Positions 43,780-53,723 are shown, numbered from the stretch's first letter. The stretch: DNA of 64,000 bases from CAYPEL01 sp036479985 (GCA_965224815.1 CBDDAF010000003.1:1302001-1366000); one strand, 5' to 3'. Notes: a model not told the origin generated them from the letters alone. Made by a program: numbers and translations.

Positions 43780-46197
43780 TCAACCAGACATCTTCGCCAG
43801 CTCATCTGTTATATCAAAAATCTCACCACATCCGGCAATCGACACTACCGCATCAGATAGCTTGATTGCACGGTGCTTTGATTCTTTGCGGATTCCAGCT
43901 AGTAACGTATCAAATAACTTATCTTCTATAGCATGCGCAGGACTCACCACGACATGCAAACCACGCCACTCCTTCCCGGCCATAATTGACTGACAGGTCG
44001 CTTTCCACTCATCCGTATCAGCGCTATCAAATTCGCTAACAACACTAAATTCATCTTCCGTGGTACTACCATCCTGATAAACAAACATATCAAATTCAAA
44101 TGCTGGCCTTACACCCTGCTCAGCACCCGGTTGGCGCGCCTGTAGCTGCACTGCATCATACATCGCTTTAACCAGTTTTTGGCTGAACAAATAGCCGAAG
44201 TTATAACCGTCTCCTCTACTAATATTCTGCGCCAGCACATTACCTCCAGCCGGTAGTCCAAGATATTGCAGGCTAACACCGGACTTCCGATCCATGGACA
44301 GAAAAAAAGCCATTGCTGCTGTATTACTGCTTTGCATCGCTTCAAAAATACTGGCTGTCGCCGCATTCACAACATCAATCGTATCAACCGGCATTTTATG
44401 CCGGTTTTTCATGATCAATTCAGCAAAAAACTCATCCGTTACTGAATCCCGATTACCGGATATACGCTCCAGCATGAGCACCGTAGCTTCGTCTTTAAAG
44501 AGATGCTGCACTATCCGATACGGAATATTCATTAGATCGATCTTGTGACGTTTTTCCTGCATCGTAGTCAAACCAACTTTGATCATTGCACCTTGCTTAA
44601 CGTTGATTTTTCCCGGCAACAGAACACGTAAGCCATGCCAGGACAAGTCCTGGGTCAAACCTTCAACTATCTCCTCCCGCAGTTGCACACTGACGGCTGT
44701 TTTTGCCAGATAGCGGTGTTCGCGCCTGCGCTCTGCATAACCAAATCGAATCAGGTCAGGATTCAGATTACGCCAGCTCATCTCAAGCTTGTCGCATACC
44801 TCACCGGTTTCGATAATACGATGTTCACTGCCTACCCAGACCCGCGCATCTGATTTAAGTTGATCAGAAGTTACCTCCATACTCTGCTGTGCCCACCCTG
44901 TCATATCAGCTATATAGGCCACAAATTTCAGTGCGGCTATTTGCTCATCTAACAGCCCAGCCTGTTCACTGGATAAACTCCTGAGTTTGCTACTAAACAG
45001 GGCAGTCTTTGCTGTGGAGACTGGCTTGACTGGCATTGACCCCGGCATAACCTTTACTACGCAATGTTCGGGATATGACAAGGCATGTTTTACAAAACCC
45101 AAAAATTCTTCATGCGTAGAAAACTCACTACATGCCGCACTATGAATGCGCTGGCTGCGATCACCGTCTCCCTGATCCCTGTACATTGCGATTAACAGGC
45201 TTTTTTGATCCTGAAGAACTTGCAGACGCAACGGGAGACACAGCGGTGTAAAATTGTAGTTATCAGTGTTAGTACAGAAAAACCGGGTTAAGAACTGATT
45301 ACCTTTTGTCAAAGCCACTGACTGCACCATTAAATTACCGGCCTCGTCCTTGCTCACAAAAAAAGGTATGAAAGCCGAATTTTCAGCATATAGGCGTTCA
45401 AAATACCAGGCCTGTGCTGACTGACAGTCATCTTCTATATCCAGCTTATGATCTGGATCTCGCCGCTTTATAAGACTTGCAATACATGAATCAAACTGCG
45501 TCTGTTTGCCTGGATTGGTTCTTTGTAAACGCAGCAGAGTACCTTCGTCCTGATAATCAAAAGCCACCACGGCATAGGGAATATCATAGACATCTATACC
45601 CTCTGCTTCACGCTGCATACCCATGAATGAAATAAATATTTCATCTCCTGTGCGGACAGAATGATTGCCTTCTATAAAAAACCTGATACCACTCACAGAT
45701 AAATCGCGTGTTACACCTTTGATACGCGCACCGTGAAGCAGTGCCTCCGCTTCACAAATTATTTGCAGTCGCGGTTCGCGACGCTCTTTGAAATAACCAA
45801 ATGGAATTACTTCTGGATCAGTAATGGTTGCGTTTAATTCAACAGGGAAATTTTCTTCTGGCTCAGCTTCCTGTTGCAATACCTCAACGGCATCATTATT
45901 AGCAACGGGCATCCTAGTATCATTCAAACCAGCCTGGTCAAGCGTATGAGGCGCATTAATAACCGACTCAAATGTTTGCATTGTCAGCACACCACGGTTG
46001 CGCTTAACACCCTCCTGATACATAACCAGAGAACGATCATCCAGATAATGGATTCTGTCATTAAACAAATAACGGCCACAGGGGTCACTGACACGACCAC
46101 GCATATCAATGGACTGATAACAGGGACGCAATTGTTGCGAAGTTTTAAATTTCTTGAAATAGCTTGTTACTTTTGGACTATCCGTCACTGCAGTCAT
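43780..46197 (-). CDS. Protein with two PilZ domains between parE and parC
   Basis: About 805 aa from the ATG at 46197. The frame extends to a TTG at 46257, but that TTG lies in the 11-bp direct repeat flanking an inserted element and lacks a Shine-Dalgarno. Two PilZ domains carry the c-di-GMP signature: FKERREPR ... RDLSVSGIRFFI (~155-235) and YAERRREHR ... QDLSWHGLRVLL (~490-580), each RxxxR plus DxSxxG. The regions between (~250-470, ~600-790) are repeats of one another in layout (SFIPFFVSKDEAGN; TAAMAFFLSMDRKSG), so the protein looks like an internal duplication. No membrane segment. Probably a c-di-GMP effector; partner unknown. Confidence 0.82.
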   Translation of the reverse strand: MTAVTDSPKVTSYFKKFKTSQQLRPCYQSIDMRGRVSDPCGRYLFNDRIHYLDDRSLVMYQEGVKRNRGVLTMQTFESVINAPHTLDQAGLNDTRMPVANNDAVEVLQQEAEPEENFPVELNATITDPEVIPFGYFKERREPRLQIICEAEALLHGARIKGVTRDLSVSGIRFFIEGNHSVRTGDEIFISFMGMQREAEGIDVYDIPYAVVAFDYQDEGTLLRLQRTNPGKQTQFDSCIASLIKRRDPDHKLDIEDDCQSAQAWYFERLYAENSAFIPFFVSKDEAGNLMVQSVALTKGNQFLTRFFCTNTDNYNFTPLCLPLRLQVLQDQKSLLIAMYRDQGDGDRSQRIHSAACSEFSTHEEFLGFVKHALSYPEHCVVKVMPGSMPVKPVSTAKTALFSSKLRSLSSEQAGLLDEQIAALKFVAYIADMTGWAQQSMEVTSDQLKSDARVWVGSEHRIIETGEVCDKLEMSWRNLNPDLIRFGYAERRREHRYLAKTAVSVQLREEIVEGLTQDLSWHGLRVLLPGKINVKQGAMIKVGLTTMQEKRHKIDLMNIPYRIVQHLFKDEATVLMLERISGNRDSVTDEFFAELIMKNRHKMPVDTIDVVNAATASIFEAMQSSNTAAMAFFLSMDRKSGVSLQYLGLPAGGNVLAQNISRGDGYNFGYLFSQKLVKAMYDAVQLQARQPGAEQGVRPAFEFDMFVYQDGSTTEDEFSVVSEFDSADTDEWKATCQSIMAGKEWRGLHVVVSPAHAIEDKLFDTLLAGIRKESKHRAIKLSDAVVSIAGCGEIFDITDELAKMSG

Positions 46198-46248
46198 CAC
46201 CAACTGGGTTATACAGTTGCCTCTATCGAAATTTTCAATATCAGCCAG

Positions 46249-46393
46249 TATTTTCAATTAACATGTACGTTGATTACCTGGCCTGTTGTTTACAGACCAT
46301 CAGCAGCAGGGATGCTGTCGCTGAGCGTACAGGGATGTATTTACGGCGCGTCTGTAAACAACAGGCCAGGTAATCAACGTACTATTTTCAATT
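46249..46393. mobile_element. Inverted-repeat element flanked by 11-bp direct repeats
   Basis: TATTTTCAATT occurs at 46249-46259 and 46383-46393. Between them is an element with perfect 32-bp inverted arms (46265-46296, starting GTACGTTGATTACCTGGCCT; 46351-46382) and a ~54-base centre with a smaller imperfect repeat (CAGGGATGCTG, CAGGGATGTAT). No ORF. The right direct repeat contains the parE stop codon. This looks like a small non-autonomous insertion with target-site duplication. Confidence 0.75.
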
Positions 46394-48277
46394 TACTTGT
46401 GCCAGATTACCATTTTTCTCCAGCCAGTTCCGGCGATCCGCAGCGCGGCCTTTAGCCAGCAACAAATCGAGCATTTGATGGCTGTCATCAGTTGTATCAA
46501 TTGTTAACTGCACCAGACGGCGTGTTTCAGGAGCAATGGTTGTTTCCCTTAATTGCGACGGATTCATTTCCCCCAAACCTTTAAAACGTTGCACACTGAC
46601 CTTACCCTTGATTTTTTCGGCAGAAATTCTGTCCAGCACACCCTGCCGCTCGGCTTCGTCCAGCGCATAAAAAACCTGCTTACCGACATCAATACGATAC
46701 AAGGGTGGCATGGCGACATACACATGCCCCGCTTCCACTAATGGTTGGAAATGCCTCAGAAACAACGCACAGATCAACGTTGCAATATGCGCACCATCAG
46801 AGTCTGCATCTGCAAGCACACAGATTTTCCCGTAACGAAGATTATTCAGATTACTGGATCCGGGTTCGACACCAATCGCTAGCACAATATCATGCACAGT
46901 TTGTGATGCCAGCACATCTGCAGAATCCACTTCCCAAGTGTTTAAAATTTTGCCTCGCAGTGGCATGATCGCTTGAAATTCTCGGTCTCTCGCTTGCTTC
47001 GCAGACCCACCTGCAGAATCACCCTCAACCAGAAATAATTCACTGCGTTCAATATCACTGGAGGCACAATCTGCAAGCTTGCCGGGCAAAGCTGGCCCAC
47101 TAGTGATTTTTTTACGAACCACTTTTTTGCCAGCCCGCTGACGAGTTTGAGCGCGTTGAATGGCTAACTGGGCAATCCTCTCACCCGCTTCAATATGCTG
47201 GTTCAGCCACAAACCAAAGGTATCTTTCACCACACCGGAAACAAAAATCGCGCATTCGCGTGATGACAGGCGTTCCTTGGTCTGGCCGGAAAACTGCGGG
47301 TCTAAAATTTTCACAGAAAGAATATAAGCACAACGCTCCCAAACATCTTCCGGCGCAATCTTCACTCCACGTGGCAACAAGTTTCTAAAATCACAAAACT
47401 CACGAATCGCTTCAGTTAACCCCATCCGCAGTCCATTGACATGGGTGCCGCCTTGCACTGTTGGAATCAAATTGACATAACTTTCGTATACCAGCTCACC
47501 CTCTTCCGGCAACCACAACAAAGCCCATTCTGCGGCTTCGTGTTTACTCGAAAAATCACCAATGAACGGTTTATCAGGTACACACTCGACATCGCCCAGC
47601 GTATCCATGAGATAATCCTGCAGGCCGTCCTGGTATTCCCAAACATCTTCCTCGCCTGTTTTTTCAACCTTGCAGCGCACTTGCAACCCGGGACACAATA
47701 CGGCTTTGGCGCGTAATACATGACGTAGACGGGTCAGTGAGAAATTAGCTGAATCAAAATATTTTTTTTCCGGCCAGAATCGTAACGTGGTACCCGTATT
47801 CTGTTTGCCCACTTTTCCGACTTCATCGAGTCCGGATACTTTTTCGCCCTGCTTGAATGACAGGTTATATTCCTTGCCACCGCGCCGTACCCAGACTTCG
47901 AGATGCGCTGACAGTGCATTAACCACGGATACACCAACACCGTGCAAACCACCAGAGAACTGGTAATTCTTGTCTGAAAACTTTCCACCGGCATGCAAGC
48001 GGGTCAGTATGACTTCGGCACCGGAAACCCCCTCATCCGGATGAATATCCACGGGCATACCACGCCCGTTATCACTGACCTGTAAAGAACCATCCTTGAA
48101 GACAGTGACCTCTATTTTACTGGCATGACCCGAAACTGCTTCGTCAACACTATTATCTATGACTTCCTGGGCCAGATGATTTGGACGGCTGGTGTCGGTG
48201 TACATACCTGGCCGTTTGCGTACCGGGTCAAGCCCACTGAGTATTTCGATTGAGGCAGCGTCATAATTTTTAGACAT
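46388..48277 (-). CDS. parE: DNA topoisomerase IV subunit B
   Basis: A 629-aa ATPase subunit. GHKL ATP-binding (VIDNSVDEAVSGHASKI, DNGRGMPVDIHP, GGLHGVGVSVVNALS), then the TOPRIM domain (LFLVEGDSAGGSAKQARDREFQAIMPLRGKILN, ADADSDGAHI) and C-terminal QRFKGLGEMNPSQL. The length (~630) fits ParE rather than the longer GyrB. The stop TGA lies in a direct repeat next to an inserted element. Three bases after the CNP1-like gene. Confidence 0.96.
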   Translation of the reverse strand: MSKNYDAASIEILSGLDPVRKRPGMYTDTSRPNHLAQEVIDNSVDEAVSGHASKIEVTVFKDGSLQVSDNGRGMPVDIHPDEGVSGAEVILTRLHAGGKFSDKNYQFSGGLHGVGVSVVNALSAHLEVWVRRGGKEYNLSFKQGEKVSGLDEVGKVGKQNTGTTLRFWPEKKYFDSANFSLTRLRHVLRAKAVLCPGLQVRCKVEKTGEEDVWEYQDGLQDYLMDTLGDVECVPDKPFIGDFSSKHEAAEWALLWLPEEGELVYESYVNLIPTVQGGTHVNGLRMGLTEAIREFCDFRNLLPRGVKIAPEDVWERCAYILSVKILDPQFSGQTKERLSSRECAIFVSGVVKDTFGLWLNQHIEAGERIAQLAIQRAQTRQRAGKKVVRKKITSGPALPGKLADCASSDIERSELFLVEGDSAGGSAKQARDREFQAIMPLRGKILNTWEVDSADVLASQTVHDIVLAIGVEPGSSNLNNLRYGKICVLADADSDGAHIATLICALFLRHFQPLVEAGHVYVAMPPLYRIDVGKQVFYALDEAERQGVLDRISAEKIKGKVSVQRFKGLGEMNPSQLRETTIAPETRRLVQLTIDTTDDSHQMLDLLLAKGRAADRRNWLEKNGNLAQVN

Positions 48278-48280
48278 GGG

Positions 48281-48838
48281 TTATTCTTCCTGCCGATCTT
48301 GCAATACTGACGTCCGGTCACTGCGTAGCCGCTTGCTCAACTTATCGACTGGCTTTTTCCCTGGAACGGGACAAAGATAACTGTTCATCAAAACAGGACG
48401 AAATCGGCCAGCACCCTGTGTCACGATGCGTGTCCATTGCGAATCACGTACTTGTTTGAAACGACCTGCCGCACCATAGGCATAACGCCGGTAGGTATTA
48501 TCGGCACAATCGATAGCCTCATAGGAAATATTCATACTAGCGTTGACTGACTTCAAAATTGCGGTATACCGTACCACATGCTTTCGATCCACGCTGATCG
48601 ATGCTGGATCGATTAGTAACACAAAGGGAAAGCCATCTAGCCCAAGATTCACTTCAATACCTTCGTCCAATTCTGGCCAGCGTGGGATTACAACGTCAGA
48701 CTCAGGAATTGCCGCTTTCTCTTGAAATTTAAACCCATCGGCTTCCCCATAATCATCTTCCCCAGATTCGGCAGCGGCATTCCCGGCGAAAAAGAGCAGT
48801 AGACACCCGGCAAATAATAGAAATTGTATATGATTCAT
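48281..48838 (-). CDS. CNP1-like periplasmic protein
   Basis: A 185-aa protein with a signal peptide (~1-23, ending NAAA). The body has WPELDEGIEVNLGLDGFPFVLLIDPASISVDRKHVVRYTAILKS and DCADNTYRRYAYG ... FRPVLMNSYLCP, matching the CNP1-like family (named after a Neisseria protein), whose role is unknown. Two cysteines may form a disulfide. Its stop is three bases before parE, so the two are co-transcribed. Confidence 0.88.
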   Translation of the reverse strand: MNHIQFLLFAGCLLLFFAGNAAAESGEDDYGEADGFKFQEKAAIPESDVVIPRWPELDEGIEVNLGLDGFPFVLLIDPASISVDRKHVVRYTAILKSVNASMNISYEAIDCADNTYRRYAYGAAGRFKQVRDSQWTRIVTQGAGRFRPVLMNSYLCPVPGKKPVDKLSKRLRSDRTSVLQDRQEE

Positions 48839-49219
48839 CGCTATTCCTAAGAAACTGGCCGCAGTTTACCGTTATCAAGGCTCTGGGTCATACCATATGC
48901 CGAATAGCTGCAAAGTTGACGATTGTTCGGGTCAGCAGTGTGTCCAGATCAGCTTAATGCCATTTTATTGAAGAAATCACGCTCAATAGAATATGAATAT
49001 ATCTTATTATTTCATGTAGTTATGGATATATCGGATCAACATAACTCTCCAGCACGAGGCACACAGAACATCCAGCAAAACACTATACCTTTGCCATATT
49101 TTGCCGATAGTAAATGGAGCGTGGTTTAATTGCTGAGTTTGACCCAGCTCGGCTGCAAACAATTAACAATACTCACTTTATTAAAACTGTCAGCCACTAT
49201 GGATAGCGCTTAACCTGTC
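48839..49219. other. 381-base intergenic region between divergent genes
   Basis: It separates the CNP1-like/parE unit (minus) from the 1038-aa PAS-GGDEF-EAL gene (plus). It is AT-rich in the middle (48990-49040, TATATC-like hexamers) and must hold both promoters, but I see no promoter with convincing -35 and -10, no strong palindrome and no RNA gene. A 68-codon open frame at 48923-49129 has no Shine-Dalgarno or recognisable sequence and is not called. Confidence 0.6.
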
Positions 49220-52200
49220 ATGTTTTCCAACCAGTCAAAAATTGTTGCTCATATCGGTTTTACTGCACTCATACTAATCATGCTAGCCGCGATTTCTATC
49301 GCGTACATCCAGATCACTAATAGCCAATCACATATTGACCAGCTGGTTCAAAACCAGCAAATAAAGATTAACCTGGTCACCACAATTCACACAACCGTAC
49401 AGGGACGTCAGGAAGAATTAATTCAGATTCAACACGCACAGGATCCTTTTGAACGCGATCAGGCATTTCAACGGTTTACTGAACTGGCCAGTGAGCATTT
49501 AATGGCTCGTGAGTATCTAAGTACTTTGCTTACAGAAGAAACTGAAAAAATAATATTCGATAAAATTATCGAACTCACAGCCAAGGCTGCATTCACTCAT
49601 CGCCAACTGATTGACTTAATCCGCGCCGATGAATTCGATAAAGCTCACGACATTCTGGTTGGGAAGTCTTTTCCAGTCCATAACACACTGCTCAACCTTA
49701 CGCGAAAATTTCTTGAGCACGAACATCAACTGTCTGCGCACGAAATCGATCTGGCGCGTAATAAATTTCATAATACGATTGGCCTGTTACTGTTGATGTT
49801 TGTATTTGCAGTTTTCGCCTGTATTTTTATTGCCGTAAAAGTACTGCGTACGATCAAGCATGCAGAAAACGCTCTATTTGCCCAGGCCACACTCCAGTCA
49901 ATCAGTGATGCTGTCATTACAACAGATGCCACTGGAAAAATAATTTACACGAATGGCAAGGCTTTATCATTACTAGACACGAACACTTCCATCGCTATTG
50001 GTCAACAACTGACTGATGCACTAAAACATCAAAATAATTGCCTCATACCCAACATTACGGATTCTGCAGAGAAAATAATTCCTGATGCATGTTTTTTTGG
50101 CGAAACAAAACTAAAGCCAGCCAATCTCTCAGAGAAAGATGTTGAATACACAGTTTCACCTATTCGGGATAAAGATAACAAGGTTCAAGGTTCCGTATTA
50201 GCATTTCGCGACATAACTGATCGAAAGATGATCCAGGATGAATTACACAAAAGCCAGGAACGCCTGTCATTAATCATAAAAGGCACGCACGATGGTCTTT
50301 GGGATTACAGTCTCAAAACTGGTGAAATCTATTTCTCACCCAGGTGGAAAGAAATGCTTGGATATAGTGAAGAAGAATTCAGAAATTCTTTCACTGCCTG
50401 GCAGGATCATATACACCACCACGATCTAGGCAGCATTTTACTGGCCTGGACAGACTGCATGAATGGAATTACTGACTCCTTTCAGGTCGAATACCGCATG
50501 CAGACAAAAGACGACGGCTGGATCTGGATTGAATGCCGTGGCCTGGCTCAGCTTGACGAAAATAACAAACCCATTCGCCTGGCTGGTTCACACACAGATA
50601 TCACCACTCGAAAAAATACTGAACAAGCCCTGTTCGAAGCCAAAGAACACGCAGAAGTCACATTGCAATCGATCGGTGACGCAGTCATCACACTCGACAA
50701 AAATAGCAATATCAATTATCTGAACAGCGTGGCGGAACAGCTAAGCGGCTGGACATCTGCTGAGGCAATTGGCAAACCGTTCAACAAAATAATTAAACTG
50801 TATGACGAAAATGATGGCGAAGCCATTTTATTATCAAATAATTCTAACCAACGGCAGGACGAAAATGACCAAAGCCTCACACACGCTGTATTGATAAGCA
50901 GGGGCAGTCAGGAACACAGTGTGGAACATACGTTTTCACCTATCAAAGACCGATCTGAAAACAACATTGGCACAGTCATTGTGCTTCGGGATGTCAGTAC
51001 TGAGCGCAAACTGAAGCAACAATTATTCTGGCAAGCAACTCATGATAGCCTTACGGGCCTTGCAAATCGATCCGCATTTGAAAAAAGGTTAAGAGAAGCA
51101 ATTGAAAGCGCACGAGCTTACAACGAAGAATATGCACTGCTCTATATGGATCTGGATCAATTCAAAGTCGTCAATGATACTTGCGGGCATCTTGCTGGTG
51201 ATGAACTGCTTAGACAATTAGCCACACAATTAAAAAAGAATATTCGCTCAGCCGATACCCTCGCGCGGTTGGGTGGTGATGAATTTGGTGTCTTGCTGGA
51301 TCGTTGCCCATTACACGAAGCAGTTGCCATTGCACAGTCATTAAAAGAGTCGATTGGAGAACACCGCTTCGCCTGGGACAATAAAACATTTGAAGTAGGT
51401 GTCAGTATTGGAGTCGTACCCGTGACTTCAAGCTGCGCATCTAAAGAAACCCTGATGAGTTCTGCTGACATCGCCTGCTATGCAGCTAAAGACCTGGGAC
51501 GCAACCGTGTTCATGTTTTCGAAGAGGCCGATGACCATACCAGCAAACGTCACGGAGAAATGCACTGGGTATCACGCATTACCGAAGCACTACAACAAGA
51601 TCGTTTTATACTGTACAAACAGATCATTTCTGGCATCGCTCATAACGACGATCACCACTATGAAATCCTGGTGCGCATGTTGGATGACAGTGGCAAAATC
51701 ATCCCTCCTGGGGCATTCATACCTGCAGCTGAGCGTTACAACATGATGCCGGCTATAGACCGCTGGGTTATCAGGAATTTATTTGTTTTCTGCGCCAACA
51801 AATATTTTACGGGCAATTCTGAACAACCGTCTGTCACACAAATTTACACGATAAATTTATCAGGCAATTCGGTTAACGACGCTGACTTCCTAAAATTTGT
51901 GCGCGACCAATTTACTTTGCATAAGTTACCACCAGAACAGTTCTGTTTTGAAATCACTGAAACATCGGCTATAGCTAACCTTTCCAGTGCCGCAACTTTC
52001 ATCAGCGAACTGAAAAAAATGGGATGCCTGTTTGCACTTGACGATTTTGGCAGCGGACTGTCTTCATTTGGCTACCTCAAAAACCTGCCGGTTGATTTTC
52101 TTAAAATTGACGGGCAGTTTGTAAAAGATATTGTTGACGACCCAATTGATGCTGCCATGGTTAAATCAATCAATGAGATTGGCCATGTCATGGGCATTCA

Positions 52201-52336
52201 AACCATCGCCGAGTTTGTCGAAAACGATGCTATTCTTAGCAAGTTGAAAGAAATCGGTGTTGACTATGCGCAGGGTTATGGTATTGCAAAACCGGAACCT
52301 TTAATCGAAACAGAACAGAGAAAAACTGCCAGCTAA
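49220..52336 (+). CDS. Membrane PAS-GGDEF-EAL c-di-GMP turnover protein
   Basis: A 1038-aa sensor. Membrane segments at ~10-30 and ~188-210 enclose a ~155-residue helical periplasmic domain. Three PAS domains (~222-340, ~345-470, ~475-600; the second ends in a PAC-type DITTRKNTEQ) lead to a GGDEF domain with intact LARLGGDEF and an I-site RSAD five residues before it. The EAL domain has EIL for EAL but keeps the metal and base residues: INLSGN, FEITET, LDDFGSGLSSFGYLK, LKIDGQFV, AEFVEN. Both activities look possible, with product inhibition of the cyclase. Signal unknown. Monocistronic. Confidence 0.92.
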   Translation: MFSNQSKIVAHIGFTALILIMLAAISIAYIQITNSQSHIDQLVQNQQIKINLVTTIHTTVQGRQEELIQIQHAQDPFERDQAFQRFTELASEHLMAREYLSTLLTEETEKIIFDKIIELTAKAAFTHRQLIDLIRADEFDKAHDILVGKSFPVHNTLLNLTRKFLEHEHQLSAHEIDLARNKFHNTIGLLLLMFVFAVFACIFIAVKVLRTIKHAENALFAQATLQSISDAVITTDATGKIIYTNGKALSLLDTNTSIAIGQQLTDALKHQNNCLIPNITDSAEKIIPDACFFGETKLKPANLSEKDVEYTVSPIRDKDNKVQGSVLAFRDITDRKMIQDELHKSQERLSLIIKGTHDGLWDYSLKTGEIYFSPRWKEMLGYSEEEFRNSFTAWQDHIHHHDLGSILLAWTDCMNGITDSFQVEYRMQTKDDGWIWIECRGLAQLDENNKPIRLAGSHTDITTRKNTEQALFEAKEHAEVTLQSIGDAVITLDKNSNINYLNSVAEQLSGWTSAEAIGKPFNKIIKLYDENDGEAILLSNNSNQRQDENDQSLTHAVLISRGSQEHSVEHTFSPIKDRSENNIGTVIVLRDVSTERKLKQQLFWQATHDSLTGLANRSAFEKRLREAIESARAYNEEYALLYMDLDQFKVVNDTCGHLAGDELLRQLATQLKKNIRSADTLARLGGDEFGVLLDRCPLHEAVAIAQSLKESIGEHRFAWDNKTFEVGVSIGVVPVTSSCASKETLMSSADIACYAAKDLGRNRVHVFEEADDHTSKRHGEMHWVSRITEALQQDRFILYKQIISGIAHNDDHHYEILVRMLDDSGKIIPPGAFIPAAERYNMMPAIDRWVIRNLFVFCANKYFTGNSEQPSVTQIYTINLSGNSVNDADFLKFVRDQFTLHKLPPEQFCFEITETSAIANLSSAATFISELKKMGCLFALDDFGSGLSSFGYLKNLPVDFLKIDGQFVKDIVDDPIDAAMVKSINEIGHVMGIQTIAEFVENDAILSKLKEIGVDYAQGYGIAKPEPLIETEQRKTAS

Positions 52337-52362
52337 TCTGCTGAACAACAGCCTTATTTTTA

Positions 52363-52455
52363 CCCCCCCCGGATCCTCGCTTCGCTCTCCCTAAGGAGGG
52401 TGTCGAAAAAGTCTTTTGTAGGGTGGGCCCACCATTGCTTGCGGGGTCCGGGGGA
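52363..52455. repeat. Repeat remnants between convergent genes
   Basis: CCCCCCCGGATCC (52364-52376) and GGGGTCCGGGGGA (52443-52455) form an imperfect inverted repeat around a smaller one (CTCCCTAAGGAGGG, 52387-52400) and a GTAGGGTGGGCCCACC-like segment (52418-52433). No coding potential. It may end transcription from either side but has no clear T-run. Confidence 0.45.
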
Positions 52456-52470
52456 GTGGACTGCTCAGAT

Positions 52471-52917
52471 TTATCCTTTAACTTCGATGCGTTTTGGTTG
52501 CAGTTTTTCCTGCTTGGGAATAACCACTTCCAGTACACCGTGTTTTGATTTTGCACTGATGGCATCCACGTTCGCGGTATCCGGCAAATTAAAGCGGCGA
52601 TAAAAATTGCCACGCACACGTTCCACACGCTTATAGCCTTCGCCTTCATCACGGCTTTCCGTGTTACGTTTGCCATGGATAGTCAGCACACCCTCTTCCA
52701 TACTGACATCTATATCCTTAGGTTCAACACCCGGCACATCGGCATGGATTACATAACAGTCATCTTCTTCCTTGATATCGACAGCCGGTGTCCAGTCACT
52801 GGTAGCCAGGCTGGAACTATTGTCATTCGCTGCTCCAGGTCTGCGGTCAAAAAAACGATCGAGGTCACCGTGTAATTGGTTCAAAACATTCCAGGGTTCA
52901 TAACGCACTAAACTCAT
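52471..52917 (-). CDS. Small heat-shock protein (Hsp20/alpha-crystallin family)
   Basis: A 148-aa holdase chaperone. N-terminal arm MSLVRYEPWNVLNQLHGDLDRFF; alpha-crystallin domain ~42-135 (TPAVDIKEEDDCYVIHADVPGVEPKDIDVSMEEGVLTIHGKR ... RRFNLPDTANVDAISAKSKHGVLEVVIPK); short basic tail. It belongs to the class A-like Hsp20 group rather than IbpA/B by its arm. GGGAG precedes the ATG and a sigma-32 promoter lies upstream. Confidence 0.96.
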   Translation of the reverse strand: MSLVRYEPWNVLNQLHGDLDRFFDRRPGAANDNSSSLATSDWTPAVDIKEEDDCYVIHADVPGVEPKDIDVSMEEGVLTIHGKRNTESRDEGEGYKRVERVRGNFYRRFNLPDTANVDAISAKSKHGVLEVVIPKQEKLQPKRIEVKG

Positions 52918-52968
52918 TTGATATCTCCCAATAACTTTACTAGCACAGATTGTGCTGTTCTGACTTGT

Positions 52969-52997
52969 ATATGGGAGTTAGAAGACCGGGTTTCAAG
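52969..52997 (-). promoter_or_regulatory. Sigma-32 heat-shock promoter for hsp20
   Basis: On the minus strand: CTTGAAA (plus-strand 52991-52997), a 14-base spacer, then TCCCATAT (plus-strand 52969-52976), one mismatch from CCCCATnT. It lies ~50 bases before the hsp20 ATG. Confidence 0.8.
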
Positions 52998-53049
52998 CCC
53001 TGTAGAAAAGAATATTTATTAAAGCGATCTAGAGATATTAGCGAGAAAT

Positions 53050-53116
53050 CTGTAGGAGCGGCTTCAGCCGCGATGGTCGGTACACTTCTCTTTCGCGGCT
53101 GAAGCCGCTCCTACAG
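53050..53116. repeat. MITE-like element, copy F (central palindrome only)
   Basis: GTAGGAGCGGCTTCAGCCGC at 53052-53071 and its complement near 53095-53114. The outer terminal repeats are not recognisable. It lies just after the stop of the DUF3501 gene. Confidence 0.75.
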
Positions 53117-53133
53117 TATTTGAAAAATTTACA

Positions 53134-53718
53134 TTAACTAAAATCAGCAGATAATGCGGCACGCATATTTTCCGGCAAGGGTTCGAGCTGCTGGGTATAC
53201 CGCTCATGACTGATACCCGCACCTATTGCAGCTCCTTGTCTTGCAGCAGCAACCATCTCCTGATTAAACTCAAACCGCATAAAATGTACAGCAGAAGTTT
53301 TTTCTTCAGTATCTCTTTCCATGTCTTCGTCAGCTATCGCAAAAACCGGATCAAAACCTTCAACACGCATCCAGACCTGATTTTCTATATCCAACAAAGT
53401 AGCCAAGGCCTTGCGACGTTCGTTTTCATCAGTGACTTCTATCATGAAGGTGGCTTTCAGATTACTGCCATCAGGAATTAACGGATTGTAGGCAGTCAAC
53501 TCTTCTTCAATTCCGGTAACTTCAAAAATTCGTTCAATGCGCAGCATCTCCTGAACCTGATATTGCATGGTCAAACGATCTTCAAAATACAGTGCTGCTA
53601 TTGAGCCTAATGGCACACGGCGATCTTTCTTGTGGGCAATCACTTTTGCACGAAAATCATTGCGCATTTCGGCATATTGTTCGAGCGAATAAAGATCATT
53701 TCTTGTTAATTTTTGCAT
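53134..53718 (-). CDS. DUF3501-family protein
   Basis: A 194-aa soluble protein: KLTRNDLYSLEQYAEMRNDFRAKVIAHKKDRRVPLG and YFEDRLTMQYQVQEMLRIERIF are typical of DUF3501. No cysteine pattern or membrane segment. It is encoded five bases after a two-cluster Fe-S oxidoreductase and follows rubrerythrin, a recurrent trio in proteobacteria. Its biochemical role is not known. Confidence 0.9.
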   Translation of the reverse strand: MQKLTRNDLYSLEQYAEMRNDFRAKVIAHKKDRRVPLGSIAALYFEDRLTMQYQVQEMLRIERIFEVTGIEEELTAYNPLIPDGSNLKATFMIEVTDENERRKALATLLDIENQVWMRVEGFDPVFAIADEDMERDTEEKTSAVHFMRFEFNQEMVAAARQGAAIGAGISHERYTQQLEPLPENMRAALSADFS

Positions 53719-53723
53719 ACTAT

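Noticed and set aside
46198..46257. TTG start for the PilZ gene
   Set aside because: It falls in the direct repeat of an inserted element and lacks a Shine-Dalgarno; ATG at 46197 preferred.
48923..49129. 68-codon open frame in the parE-side intergenic region
   Set aside because: No ribosome-binding site, no recognisable sequence; treated as chance.
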